Assembly (NCBI GenBank): GCA_002344215.1
Contig: DDSV01000049.1
Location: forward strand, 1-64,000
Length of the DNA: 64,000 bases
Source of the DNA: Akkermansiaceae bacterium UBA2381
GTDB lineage: Bacteria > Verrucomicrobiota > Verrucomicrobiia > Verrucomicrobiales > DEV007
Direction of reading: 5' to 3'
Shown: piece after piece, positions 32,752 through 41,405 of the stretch
How positions within the stretch are numbered: the first letter of the stretch is position 1
How the letters are laid out: every line of letters begins with the position of its first letter
Position numbers and translations under genes: made by a program
Notes under the pieces: generated by a model
Database searches by the model: none
Told to the model about the DNA's origin: nothing
The model's input: the letters and a program-made list of their open reading frames with translations, nothing else

Positions 32752-34350
32752 TCACCGTGCCGCCACCGGCTTCGGTTTCGGAGCCGGCTTCGGATCCAGG
32801 TTCGCATCAAGTTCAGCCTGAGTTGGAGTCGGTGTCTCGATACCTCCCTCCGGGATCTCCACCTTCGCGATCCAGCAGATCGCATTGAGAACCGTTTTCC
32901 GGAAGTCATCATTGGCCCAGTTGTCGTGAAAATGGAGTCCGGTGAAACCGAACCCCCGTCCTCCCTCGGGTCGCTCGACGACCCAGCATACATGCTGCGG
33001 TTGCTTTTCCGCGACCATTTTGCGCACCTCGGGATTACCCGAGTGATGACCGTCGGCGCGTGACATCGTATCATCAGGTGCCACGGCCGAAAGAATGGGA
33101 GTCACTCCCGCCATGTCCTTGATGAAACGCATGTTGAAATACCACTCGTCGCGGATCGTGAAAGGCTTCACGCCACGGGAGACAGGATGTGATGGAAACT
33201 TCTCAAAGGCTCCGTCCCAGTGCGGATTGACCGAGTAATTGATTTCAAAGGCGCCTCCTGTTGCTGCAATGAGAGTGTCGTTTGTCTCACCCGGCGTCAT
33301 CTCCACGGCATAGTGGAGCATTCCGACCCCGATCCCCTGCTCGCGCAAATAGTCGATCTGGCGCAGGTGCCAGTAACCAGGATGCTTCGGCCCCCCGTCG
33401 GACTGAATCACGAGGGCGTCGGCATTCTGGAAAGCGCTCTTGTCGTTCGGCCAGCCATTCAGGTAGGTCGTCACGAGAACTTTGTCACCATGATGTCCGT
33501 TGAGCAGCTTCTTCCCGAGCAGCGCTCCCGCGTTGTGCTCGTGCATGCGCGGAGGGTGGCTCGGCGAACCGGCGAGGTAGACAATCTTCTTCACATCACC
33601 GAGGGACAGCCGCTTCAGCTTGATATTGCGGAACTGCACTTTCATGGGCGGCCCCTGATGAAGCTGAAGTGCAAGAAGCCCCGCGCGGCGGCGAACGTCC
33701 GTGTCGTTGTCGACCATCTCGGACATCGTTGTCCCGTTGATTTCGCAGACTATGGTGTTTCCACGCGCGACAATTCGGTAGGTATTCCATTCATCCTTCT
33801 TGATCACTTTGGCGAGCTCCGCCGCATCGCCGAGGCTGCCGGTGATCCCGGGTTTTCCGTCCTCATTGATAACCGTCTTCTCTCCGGGCTTTGCGAGAAT
33901 CCCGCGAAACTGTTCCCCGTAGCTGGCACCAGCCCAAACTCCCGCAGCGTCGATGTCAGCCTGATACCCGCCCAGGGAATATGGTTTATCGCCGGCGAAG
34001 CTGCGGATCTGGATACCCGAGTTACCTGAGAAAATGCGGTATTCAGCCGTCAGCTCGAAATCATCCACTTCACCGTCACTCCATTTGAGGAAGGAATTGT
34101 AGGTCAAAGGCGACTCAGCGGTAGTCTCGCCGGTGATGGCTCCGTCTTCGACCCGCCAGAGCGCCGAATCCCCCTCCCAGCCCGCGAGGCTTTTTCCATC
34201 GAAGAGAGAGATGAACTCGTCCTTCATGGTTGCTTTTTCCTGCTGAGTCGGAGACGCCGGTTCCTGGGCGACAGGAAGGACAAGGGCAGCAGCGAGCGCC
34301 GTCGCAGCAGCACCGGCGACAATGAAGGGGAAAAAGGGTCGCGAAGTCAT
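32752..34350 (-). CDS. Secreted DUF1080-ThuA fusion protein
   Basis: 532 residues. An N-terminal signal/anchor (MTSRPFFPFIVAGAAATALAAALVLPVA) leads into a DUF1080 domain (about 42-235; FISLFDGKSLAGWEGDSALWRVEDGAITGET, FELTAEYRIFSGNSGIQIRS, WNTYRIVARGNTIVCEINGT), a family with 3-keto-disaccharide hydrolase members. A ThuA-like glutamine-amidotransferase-fold domain follows (about 250-490; KKIVYLAGSPSHPPRMHEH, ALVIQSDGGPKHPGYWHLRQIDYLREQG, GVGMLHYAVEMTPGE, DEWYFNMRF), with a proline/alanine-rich tail. Such proteins appear in carbohydrate catabolism of this phylum. The next gene on the strand is the SDR. Confidence 0.88.
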   Translation of the reverse strand: MTSRPFFPFIVAGAAATALAAALVLPVAQEPASPTQQEKATMKDEFISLFDGKSLAGWEGDSALWRVEDGAITGETTAESPLTYNSFLKWSDGEVDDFELTAEYRIFSGNSGIQIRSFAGDKPYSLGGYQADIDAAGVWAGASYGEQFRGILAKPGEKTVINEDGKPGITGSLGDAAELAKVIKKDEWNTYRIVARGNTIVCEINGTTMSEMVDNDTDVRRRAGLLALQLHQGPPMKVQFRNIKLKRLSLGDVKKIVYLAGSPSHPPRMHEHNAGALLGKKLLNGHHGDKVLVTTYLNGWPNDKSAFQNADALVIQSDGGPKHPGYWHLRQIDYLREQGIGVGMLHYAVEMTPGETNDTLIAATGGAFEINYSVNPHWDGAFEKFPSHPVSRGVKPFTIRDEWYFNMRFIKDMAGVTPILSAVAPDDTMSRADGHHSGNPEVRKMVAEKQPQHVCWVVERPEGGRGFGFTGLHFHDNWANDDFRKTVLNAICWIAKVEIPEGGIETPTPTQAELDANLDPKPAPKPKPVAAR

Positions 34351-34485
34351 GGTTTATCGGGTGTCGGGGTCAGATTCGAAATTTGGCCATCCTAACCGTC
34401 CGCACCGACTCGCTCAATACCGTATTCAGGCTGAAAACCGCCCGCCCTGTGAGGCAGGAACAATGAGGGAGATTCGCGTCTACTC

Positions 34486-35829
34486 TCAGCGACTTGAAGC
34501 CTCGTGGATCAGTTTGGTCACCAGAGTCGCGATTTTTTCCTCAACCGACTCCGTAAAGGGCGCACGATGGCCATACTCCCACATGCCGAGGGTTCCCTCG
34601 TAGCCGCCTTCTTTCAGGACACGCCGCGAAGGCACGTAACAGAGCAGGTCATTGTTGTAGCCGCTGACCCAGGTGGAGTTCCAGCCGTGAGCCTCTTTGA
34701 ACTTGAGCGAGTAGTCCACGACGGTTTCACCCGTAAGCGCGACGAAGGTTAATTCGTTGCCAAAACGCCAGACGTGAACAGGATACGTCAACGATCCCGG
34801 TGGCCCCCCGGAGGTTTCATATTGTTTGATGAAATGTTCAAATTCGCGGCGGTGCATTCCGTTCAGTACGGGGACCCGCTCCTTCAGTTCAGCAAGGGGA
34901 ATCCCCGGTTCAAGATTCAGTATCGTTTCCTCCATCGCGACCCGAAGAGGGCCTGACAAAGGCACCATTGTCCCCGCGACCACCTGTCTCACCGCTTCTG
35001 CCAGGATGAGTCCGTAGCGCTCTGCGAGAGCGACGGCTTCGTTATCCTTGCCTCGAATTCTGGGGAGCGGATTGGCATCACCGCCGCAGTTCTGCACAAA
35101 CATCGCCACGGCTCCGGGGAAAGAACGTTCGAGGTCGAGCTGGGCGAATCCGGCGTAGTCACCGTTCAGGCTCAGGCCACCCAGAGCCGTCGTATGGCAG
35201 GAATATCCGAAAACGATGCCACGGAGTTTATCCCCGCTTCGCACCGTGATCACCGGCACATCAGGATCAACCGGCCCGGGTAGCGCCCGACTTTCCGGCC
35301 CGCGAGAACGACGCCGGTTCACGGCAACACCCGCCAGTCCCTGCTCGAAGGCGAGCTCTACCGGGGCCAAATCGGCGATGGCGGCGGCAATGACGGTTTC
35401 ATAGTCGCGATAGACTTTCTCCGTGTAGCGATCCTTCGCCGCCGCTTCCTCCGCGGTAAACTCGTAGTAGAGCCAGAGCACGTCTTCGGTGACGGGACAA
35501 CTGTGGTTGTGAGAGGTATTTAGGATGAGACGCTCCCTCGGGAGCTGGTGCTTTTCCGCCGCCGATCCGGCAATGCGCGCGATCATTTTGTCGCTCAACC
35601 CGACGAGATCGGCAGTCACGATGACCGAGACCGCGCCACTCTCATCCTGAAGAGCGAGAGCCTTGATCCAGAGGGGGTGATCAACCCGCTCCGACATCCG
35701 CGTTTTTCCTCCGTAGCCAGCGAGCGGAACCGATTCCACCGGAGTGATGTCGACCTTCGCGAGACCGGCTTCCCAGGCAAAGACAGGACCTGCATAGAAA
35801 GCGAGAAGGAAGAGGCAGAAACGTTTCAC
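34486..35829 (-). CDS. Secreted neutral ceramidase-like (alkaline ceramidase N-terminal domain) protein
   Basis: 447 residues from a GTG at 35829 (MKRFCLFLLAFYAGPVFA, signal peptide); a TTG at 35865 would add a polar tail of 12 residues ahead of it. Family signatures: GLAKVDITPVESVPLAGYGGK, VSVIVTADLVGLSD, LILNTSHNHSCPV (the T-S-H-x-H-S active-site region), GIVFGYSCHTTALGG, AMFVQNCGGDANP and GETVVDYSLKFKE. Neutral ceramidases cleave ceramide amide bonds; in environmental bacteria this domain is widespread and the substrate is often unknown. It is transcribed leftward, ahead of DUF1080-ThuA (135-base gap). Confidence 0.88.
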   Translation of the reverse strand: MKRFCLFLLAFYAGPVFAWEAGLAKVDITPVESVPLAGYGGKTRMSERVDHPLWIKALALQDESGAVSVIVTADLVGLSDKMIARIAGSAAEKHQLPRERLILNTSHNHSCPVTEDVLWLYYEFTAEEAAAKDRYTEKVYRDYETVIAAAIADLAPVELAFEQGLAGVAVNRRRSRGPESRALPGPVDPDVPVITVRSGDKLRGIVFGYSCHTTALGGLSLNGDYAGFAQLDLERSFPGAVAMFVQNCGGDANPLPRIRGKDNEAVALAERYGLILAEAVRQVVAGTMVPLSGPLRVAMEETILNLEPGIPLAELKERVPVLNGMHRREFEHFIKQYETSGGPPGSLTYPVHVWRFGNELTFVALTGETVVDYSLKFKEAHGWNSTWVSGYNNDLLCYVPSRRVLKEGGYEGTLGMWEYGHRAPFTESVEEKIATLVTKLIHEASSR

Positions 35830-35930
35830 CTGCGCATGATGCCGTGTCCGCCGCCCTCGCAGCAAGTAACGCGAACGAGGCGCAATCAGGCGCTACCCCT
35901 TTGCACAAAAAGCCGCCATGATCGCCCATC

Positions 35931-37289
35931 ATGAACCGTCTCCAGCTTCTTGCCTTCATCGTCCTCCTTTTCACCCCGGGGATTTCCCGGACTGAACCCG
36001 CCAGAGATCAGCACGTCATCCTCATCAGTATTGACGGATTCCCCGCCTACCTCTGGAACGATCCCACCCTGATGGTGCCGAATCTGCGCCAGCTCGCGGC
36101 GAACGGAGTCTCGGCCAAAGCGATGACGGTGAGCAATCCCTCCATCACCTGGATCAATCACACCACCCTCATCACCGGCGTCGAACCGCGAAAGCATGGC
36201 GTGCTCTTTAACGGCCTCCTCGTCAGAAAAGATGGCGTGCCGCCGGTGATCGAGCAGTGGGCCGACAAATCTCGCATGGTCTTCGCCCCGACTCTCTACG
36301 ATCTCGCTCACCAGGCCGGACTGACGACGGCCGAGTCGGACTGGGTTGCGATCACCAACCCGGGCACGATCAACTGGAGTTTCGCCGAACTGCCCAAACC
36401 GGATGATGCCGTGGTGAAGGAAATGATCGCCGCCGGCGTCGCGACAGAGGAGGAGATCGCCTGGATGCAGATGGGACCCAATCGCAAAGGAGTCGCCTTT
36501 CTCGACTCGATGTGGACCCGGGCCGCCATCCACATGCTGGAAACCCACAAGCCCAATCTACTCCTCTATCACACCCTCAATACGGACGCCACTCACCACA
36601 CTTACGGCCCTCGCAGCGGACCCGGCTTCACCGCCCTGGAATATGCGGACCGCCTGGTCGGAGATCTCCTTGCCGCGGTCGATCGCAGCGGCCTGAAGGA
36701 AAAAACCACCATCGTGGTTGCGACCGACCATGGCTTCAAAAAGGTGACAAAATTCATCCAGCCCAATGTCGCGCTCAAGGAGGCGGGTCTCGTGAAGGGA
36801 TTCGGCCCGACGGTGTCCTCCTGTGATGCCTTTGTCATGACCCAGGGCGGCATGGCCTTTGCTTATGTCACGAACCCGGCGCGCCGCGACGAGTTGATCC
36901 CGAAGCTGAAGGATCTTTTCTCCAATACCGAAGGAATCGCGAAGGTGATCGACGGGGAGGAGGGCCCCTCGCTCGGCATGCCGAAACCCTCGGAGAACGC
37001 GGGCATGGGCGACCTCATTCTCTACGCGGCCGACGGATACGCCTTCCGCAAGGAGATGACCGGTGACAAGGTCGTTATCCCCTCCGAAAACTACGCCGGC
37101 ACCCACGGGTATCCGAACAGTGATCCTGAACTCGACGGGATCTTCATCGCGAGCGGCGCCGGAATCAAAAAGGGCATCGTCCTCGACCGCGTGCGTAACC
37201 TTGATGTGGCTCCCACTCTCGCGAAAGTGATGGGGCTGACCTTCCCGGAAATTGACGGACGGGTGTTGGAGGAGATTTTGGAAGAATAG
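35931..37289 (+). CDS. Secreted alkaline-phosphatase-superfamily phosphodiesterase / nucleotide pyrophosphatase
   Basis: 452 residues with a signal peptide (MNRLQLLAFIVLLFTPGISRT). Canonical type I phosphodiesterase active site: D35 in LISIDGF, T73 in PSITWINHTTLITG (the phospho-accepting Thr), D and H in LNTDATHH, D-H in VATDHGFK, and a final H in GTHGYP. Unlike the protein at 7338, its metal ligands look complete. It is expected to hydrolyse phosphodiester or nucleotide bonds outside the cytoplasm. Divergent from the ceramidase-like gene, starting 102 bases away. Confidence 0.92.
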   Translation: MNRLQLLAFIVLLFTPGISRTEPARDQHVILISIDGFPAYLWNDPTLMVPNLRQLAANGVSAKAMTVSNPSITWINHTTLITGVEPRKHGVLFNGLLVRKDGVPPVIEQWADKSRMVFAPTLYDLAHQAGLTTAESDWVAITNPGTINWSFAELPKPDDAVVKEMIAAGVATEEEIAWMQMGPNRKGVAFLDSMWTRAAIHMLETHKPNLLLYHTLNTDATHHTYGPRSGPGFTALEYADRLVGDLLAAVDRSGLKEKTTIVVATDHGFKKVTKFIQPNVALKEAGLVKGFGPTVSSCDAFVMTQGGMAFAYVTNPARRDELIPKLKDLFSNTEGIAKVIDGEEGPSLGMPKPSENAGMGDLILYAADGYAFRKEMTGDKVVIPSENYAGTHGYPNSDPELDGIFIASGAGIKKGIVLDRVRNLDVAPTLAKVMGLTFPEIDGRVLEEILEE

Positions 37290-37292
37290 ATA

Positions 37293-37324
37293 GTTCTTCG
37301 TTCTTCGTTCTTCGTTCTTCGTTC
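37293..37324. repeat. Heptamer array GTTCTTC x4.5
   Basis: Four perfect GTTCTTC units plus a partial fifth, between the convergent ends of the phosphodiesterase and kinase-fusion genes; the last bases overlap the stop of the latter. The same heptamer occurs at 41336-41396. Confidence 0.75.
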
Positions 37325-38870
37325 AAGCCCCTAACAACGAACAAATAATCTCGTCCGCTGCGATATCGGGGCTGGGATCGCCCGAGACAGATAATAACAG
37401 GTCGGCTTCGTACGCCTGCGGCGCCTCGAACTGTGACTTCAACTTTTCGTAGACCTCACGATCGGCATCACTCTCGGAGCGGGGATCTGACTTCCGCTGA
37501 TTGAGTCGCTCGATCACGGTTCTCTCGTCGGTTTCGATGTGGAGAATAACAAGGCGAGCACCGGCCGCTCGGGCGGCGGCGAGGGCTAGAGCACGTTCCC
37601 CGCGCCCCCGGAAATTGGCATCGAGAATGACAACAGAGTTCGCTTTCGTGTCAGCGGCCGCCCGTACCCTCACTTCGCCATAAGTGCGTCTGGAAAACTC
37701 GTCGGAGTAATATTGGGGTGGCAGGATCTCAGTCGGGGGCACTCCGGCCAGCTCCTTGCGGATATGGTCCGTCGAAAAGACGGACCAGGCTTCACGCGAC
37801 GCCTGCACAAGAGAATGCGCGATGCTTGATTTCCCTGAGGCAGGCAGGCCGCAAAAAATCAGCCACCAGGGCCCGTCCTCTTCGATCGCGGAGACGGCGG
37901 CAAGACGAAGGTATTCGCGGGCGGCCTCCCCGGCTTCCGCCCGGGCCTCAGGGGTAAACTCCTTCTCTCCCGCGGTGATGGCCGACACTTTGGCACGAAC
38001 CATGGCACGGTATCGGACGAGGGTCGGGAGAACCAATTTCATCCCCTCGTCACGACTCTCCGCAAGGACCGTATCGAGATAGATCCGGGCCAGTTCCGGA
38101 TGACCGCGATGCCGCAGATCCATCAGTAGAAAGGCATGTTCAGTGGCAACGTCGACGCAGCGGAAGGCGGGATTAAACTCGATGCAATCGAAGATCGCGG
38201 GCGGCTTGATGAGGCAGATGTTGCGGGCGTGAAGATCGCCATGACCATCCACCACGAGCCCCGCTTCAGCGCGACTTTTTAACAGAGGAAGAATGCGGTC
38301 TAAGTCGCGCCGCGTTCGTTCGGCCAGTGCCTCGTGCAATTCTGCCGGAAACAGTCCGCGTGTTTCTGAAAAATTAGCGAGGGCAAAGTCTCGCAGTTTT
38401 TCAGGATCGCCCGAGGCGGTGACCCGGGGCCCGCGTTCTGCGACGCCGTGAAAGGCAACCACCCGGCGCGCGATCACCTGAATCTCATCTGCCCCGACCA
38501 CGTTTTCCGCCAGGAGCACATCCATCATGCGCTCTTCCGGCATGCGACGCATTTTCACCGCGTAGTCAAGGAGCTCGCCGCTATCGCCGAGTTGAAGTTT
38601 GCCCGATTCACCCCTCCGCAACTCGACCACACTCTCGTAGATCTCGGGGCAGAGCCGCCGGTTCAGACGCAACTCCTCCTCGCAGAAGAACCTCCGTTTT
38701 TCAAGAGAAGAGAAATCGGCGAAGGGAAGTATGATCGCCTTTTTAAATTTGTAGGCCGAATCTCCTGAAAGGACGACGACGGAAAGGTGGGTTTGAAGAA
38801 TAATGACGGAGTCCGACCGTTCCGGATAGATGGCAGGATCTTTCAGTTCCTCGATTCGTTCCGGATCCAT
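37323..38870 (-). CDS. Aminoglycoside-phosphotransferase-like / P-loop kinase fusion
   Basis: About 515 residues. N-terminal half (about 20-335) resembles APH-type kinases: YKFKKAIILPFADFS, VKMRRMPEERMM, then the catalytic loop VVDGHGDLHARNICL (H-G-D-x-H-x-x-N) and AIFDCIEFNPAFRCVDVATEHAFLLMDLRH (D-x-x-E-F metal site). C-terminal half (about 340-515) is a small P-loop kinase: LIFCGLPASGKSS (Walker A), then STDHIRKEL, RRTYGEV and VVILDANFRGRGER, as in zeta-toxin/shikimate-kinase-like AAA_33 proteins. The ATG at 38870 overlaps the upstream stop by the pattern TGA-A-ATG. The family is common in bacteria as an uncharacterised bifunctional kinase; substrates are unknown. Confidence 0.85.
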   Translation of the reverse strand: MDPERIEELKDPAIYPERSDSVIILQTHLSVVVLSGDSAYKFKKAIILPFADFSSLEKRRFFCEEELRLNRRLCPEIYESVVELRRGESGKLQLGDSGELLDYAVKMRRMPEERMMDVLLAENVVGADEIQVIARRVVAFHGVAERGPRVTASGDPEKLRDFALANFSETRGLFPAELHEALAERTRRDLDRILPLLKSRAEAGLVVDGHGDLHARNICLIKPPAIFDCIEFNPAFRCVDVATEHAFLLMDLRHRGHPELARIYLDTVLAESRDEGMKLVLPTLVRYRAMVRAKVSAITAGEKEFTPEARAEAGEAAREYLRLAAVSAIEEDGPWWLIFCGLPASGKSSIAHSLVQASREAWSVFSTDHIRKELAGVPPTEILPPQYYSDEFSRRTYGEVRVRAAADTKANSVVILDANFRGRGERALALAAARAAGARLVILHIETDERTVIERLNQRKSDPRSESDADREVYEKLKSQFEAPQAYEADLLLSVSGDPSPDIAADEIICSLLGA

Positions 38871-38871
38871 T

Positions 38872-39603
38872 TCACGAAGTCGCCTTCGTCGCAACATACA
38901 CCGTGCTGGCCGATTCGCGATCCTGGAGTGGATTGTAAAAGGCTACGACATGAGACTCGCACGAGTCAAAGACCTCGCCCAGAGCAGCCATGAACCCGGC
39001 CTCGGGTGCATCATCGGACCAGAGGGCAAAGACCCCGCCGGGATGAAGTTTGGCCGCAAGTCGGCGGAGGCCTTCGGGACGGTAGAATTCCCCGTGTCGT
39101 TCGTGAAGGAGGTTGACCGGAGAATGATCAATATCGAGAAGGACGGCGTGAAGGCCCTTTGTGCCTTCCTCCGTTGCAAGGGCCCATTCGAAAAAGTCAC
39201 GATGTAGAAAGCGGCAGCGGGGATCGGCAACCAGACCGGGACCGAGCGGGACGAGCCCTTTCTCGTGCCACTCAATGACAGGCGCGAGGTAATCGATCAC
39301 GACCAGAGAAGCGACACTGTCGTGCTCCAGTGCGGCCCGTGCCGTGTAACCGAGCCCGAGGCCTCCGACAACCACATCAAGCGTTGCTTTTCCCGGATGA
39401 GCGACTGATGCCGCCGCGAGCCCGAGGGTGGAAAGGGCCTCCTCCACGACCGTGAAGAGACTCGACATCAGGTAGGAATCGCCGAGGAGAACCTCGTGGA
39501 TCTCACGATTCTCAAGCGAGAGGAGGGTGCGTTTTCTAAGGATCAAATCTCCGAGAGAGGTTTGACGATAGTCGAGTTCTTCGAAGAGTGGGGACGGAGG
39601 CAT
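38872..39603 (-). CDS. Spermidine-synthase-like class I methyltransferase-fold protein
   Basis: 243 residues with the spermidine-synthase (SpeE) fold: VVVGGLGLGYTARAALEH (motif I, usually G-G-G-x-G), VVIDYLAPVIEWHEKG, RFLHRDFFEW, VLLDIDHSPVNLLHE (D-I-D-H in place of the usual D-x-x-D/D-P-x-G-P) and LHPGGVFALWSDDAPEAGF. It lacks the full set of polyamine-binding residues, so it may act on another substrate. It runs leftward and its stop overlaps the start of the kinase fusion, a coupled pair. Confidence 0.8.
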   Translation of the reverse strand: MPPSPLFEELDYRQTSLGDLILRKRTLLSLENREIHEVLLGDSYLMSSLFTVVEEALSTLGLAAASVAHPGKATLDVVVGGLGLGYTARAALEHDSVASLVVIDYLAPVIEWHEKGLVPLGPGLVADPRCRFLHRDFFEWALATEEGTKGLHAVLLDIDHSPVNLLHERHGEFYRPEGLRRLAAKLHPGGVFALWSDDAPEAGFMAALGEVFDSCESHVVAFYNPLQDRESASTVYVATKATS

Positions 39604-39619
39604 CGGGATTGAAAAAGTC

Positions 39620-39698
39620 GCTGGAGTCGGGCCTTCAGGCCCTGGTGGAGGAGAAGTTAGTGCGCACCGAACGAAACGGCTGAAGCCGTCACTCCAGC
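39620..39698. repeat. Inverted pair of REP-like hairpins
   Basis: Left unit GCTGGAGTCGGGCCTTCAG (39620-39638, with GGCC following), right unit inverted: ACGGCTGAAGCCGTCACTCC then AGC (39676-39698). Both contain a small GGC-YTCA/TGAA-GCC-type hairpin plus the flank GCTGGAGT/ACTCCAGC. They lie between two leftward genes. Confidence 0.55.
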
Positions 39699-39712
39699 CG
39701 TGCTGGATACCT

Positions 39713-41320
39713 CTATTCCAATACCGAGAAGTCAGCGAGGGATAGATAAAGGATCACGACAAAGGCGACAATTCCAAAGCCGAGCGGTTTGGCCCATTTC
39801 CACGGAGTGAGATCCACCTCTTTGGTGTAATGATGCTCCCAGTTCTCCGCAAGAGGACGGACTTTGCTCATCACGAATTGAAAAATCATGAGCGCGGCGA
39901 AGACGATCCCCAGGAAGTGAAAGTTGGCGAAGGGCTTCACGGTCCATCCGCTGAAGGGAGGGACGAAATACCCGACAAGGAGAATGCCGCATCCGGCGAG
40001 CAGGGAAACATTGGCGGCGAGAGCACCGGCACGCTTGAAAAGAAAGCCGGCGAGCACGACCGCGAAGATGGGGATGAAATAGAGCCCGTTCATCATCTGG
40101 AGATAGCCGAAGATACTCTCCTGACCCGCGAGAAGCGGTGCGGCGACCATCGACAGAATCGCGATGATCGTACCGACGATTTTACCATTCTTGATCACTT
40201 TCTTCTCATCGACGACACCCTTTTGAAGATACTGTTTGTAAACCCCGAGCGAGAAAAGCGTCGCCGTCGAATTGAGGGCGGAATTGAAGGAACTCAGGAT
40301 TGCGCCGACCATGACGGCGGCAAAGAAGCCCGTCAGCCACGAGGGCAGCACCTCGCTCACGAGGGTGCCGTAGGCGTGATCGGGCTTGAAACCCTCGCGT
40401 GCGCCGTAGAGGTGAAAGGCGATCACTCCCGGAAGGACGAGGACAAGCGGCGCCATGATTTTGAAGATCCCCGCGATGAGAACTCCGCGCTGCCCCTCCG
40501 CAAGACTGGTTGCGCCGAAGGTGCGCTGGATGATCTGCTGGTTTGTCGTCCAGTAGAAGAGATTGAGCAGAAGGACGCCGGTGAAGAGGGTCGAGAACGG
40601 AACCGAAGAGTCTTTGCTCCCGAGCGAATTGAACTTTTCCGGATGTGCTTCCTTGATTTCACTGAGTGAAGAAAGGAGTCCGCCATCGCCGACTGCTCCG
40701 AGCGCGAATACGGTGATCATGACTGATCCGACGAGAAGTCCGAATCCGTTGAGCGTATCCGAGACCGCAACGCTGCGCAGTCCACCGAAGATCGCATAGA
40801 TCGAACCGACGATGCCGATGAACCATACCGTAAGCCAGAGCAGGGTCGTCTCATTCTGAATCCCTGTCAGGGTCTTCAGATCGAGGATACCCATAAGACC
40901 GGTTGCGCCCGAGTAGAGAATGATGGGCAGAAGGATGAGCGTGTAGGCGGCGATAAAAATGAACGTCGTAATCGAGCGTGTCGTCGCATCGAAGCGCTTC
41001 TCAAGAAACTCGGGGATGGTTGCAATTCCACTGCGCAGATACTTGGGAAGAAAATAGAGCGCCATGATCACAAGCGAAGCCCCCGCGATGACCTCCCAGG
41101 CCATCACACAGATGCCGTCCTTGAAGGCCGCGCCGTTGAGGCCGACCAGCTGCTCGGTGGAGAGGTTTGTCAGGAGGAGCGATCCCGCGATGAACCCTCC
41201 CGTCAAGGTCCTCCCGGCCAGAAAATAACCGGTCGAGGTCCCGTGGTCATCTTTTCGGGTAAGGAACCAGGTGATCCCCCCGACAAGAGCAGTGAAGAAA
41301 AGGAAGGTGAGAATGGTCAT
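39713..41320 (-). CDS. Sodium/solute symporter (SSS family, probable galactose/glucose transporter)
   Basis: 535 residues with about 14 membrane segments. SSS/SGLT features: GYFLAGRTLTGGFIAGSLLLTNLSTEQLVGLNGAAF near the N-terminus, LRSGIATIPEFLEKRFDATTRS, and FNSALNSTATLFSLGVYKQYL (the sodium-site S-S-x-x-S-[ST] helix). The N-terminal GAAF/L-N-G-x-A segment is like SglT sugar symporters. Placement after galK and galM on the same strand suggests it imports galactose with sodium. The gap to galM (85 bases) carries an inverted heptamer repeat. The ATG at 41320 begins the first helix. Confidence 0.9.
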   Translation of the reverse strand: MTILTFLFFTALVGGITWFLTRKDDHGTSTGYFLAGRTLTGGFIAGSLLLTNLSTEQLVGLNGAAFKDGICVMAWEVIAGASLVIMALYFLPKYLRSGIATIPEFLEKRFDATTRSITTFIFIAAYTLILLPIILYSGATGLMGILDLKTLTGIQNETTLLWLTVWFIGIVGSIYAIFGGLRSVAVSDTLNGFGLLVGSVMITVFALGAVGDGGLLSSLSEIKEAHPEKFNSLGSKDSSVPFSTLFTGVLLLNLFYWTTNQQIIQRTFGATSLAEGQRGVLIAGIFKIMAPLVLVLPGVIAFHLYGAREGFKPDHAYGTLVSEVLPSWLTGFFAAVMVGAILSSFNSALNSTATLFSLGVYKQYLQKGVVDEKKVIKNGKIVGTIIAILSMVAAPLLAGQESIFGYLQMMNGLYFIPIFAVVLAGFLFKRAGALAANVSLLAGCGILLVGYFVPPFSGWTVKPFANFHFLGIVFAALMIFQFVMSKVRPLAENWEHHYTKEVDLTPWKWAKPLGFGIVAFVVILYLSLADFSVLE

Positions 41321-41335
41321 GGTAAATTGTTCCTG

Positions 41336-41396
41336 GTTCTTCGTTCGTCGTTCTTCGTTTTTCTCCGCAGACTACGAAGAACGAGAAACCAAGAAC
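41336..41396. repeat. Inverted heptamer array (GTTCTTC units facing GAAGAAC units)
   Basis: Four units GTTCTTC/GTTCGTC/GTTCTTC/GTTTTTC at 41336-41363, a 12-base spacer, then three units GAAGAAC/GAGAAAC/CAAGAAC at 41376-41396, their reverse complements. In RNA this would form a long imperfect stem between galM and the symporter gene. Confidence 0.65.
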
Positions 41397-41405
41397 GGGG
41401 CTAAG

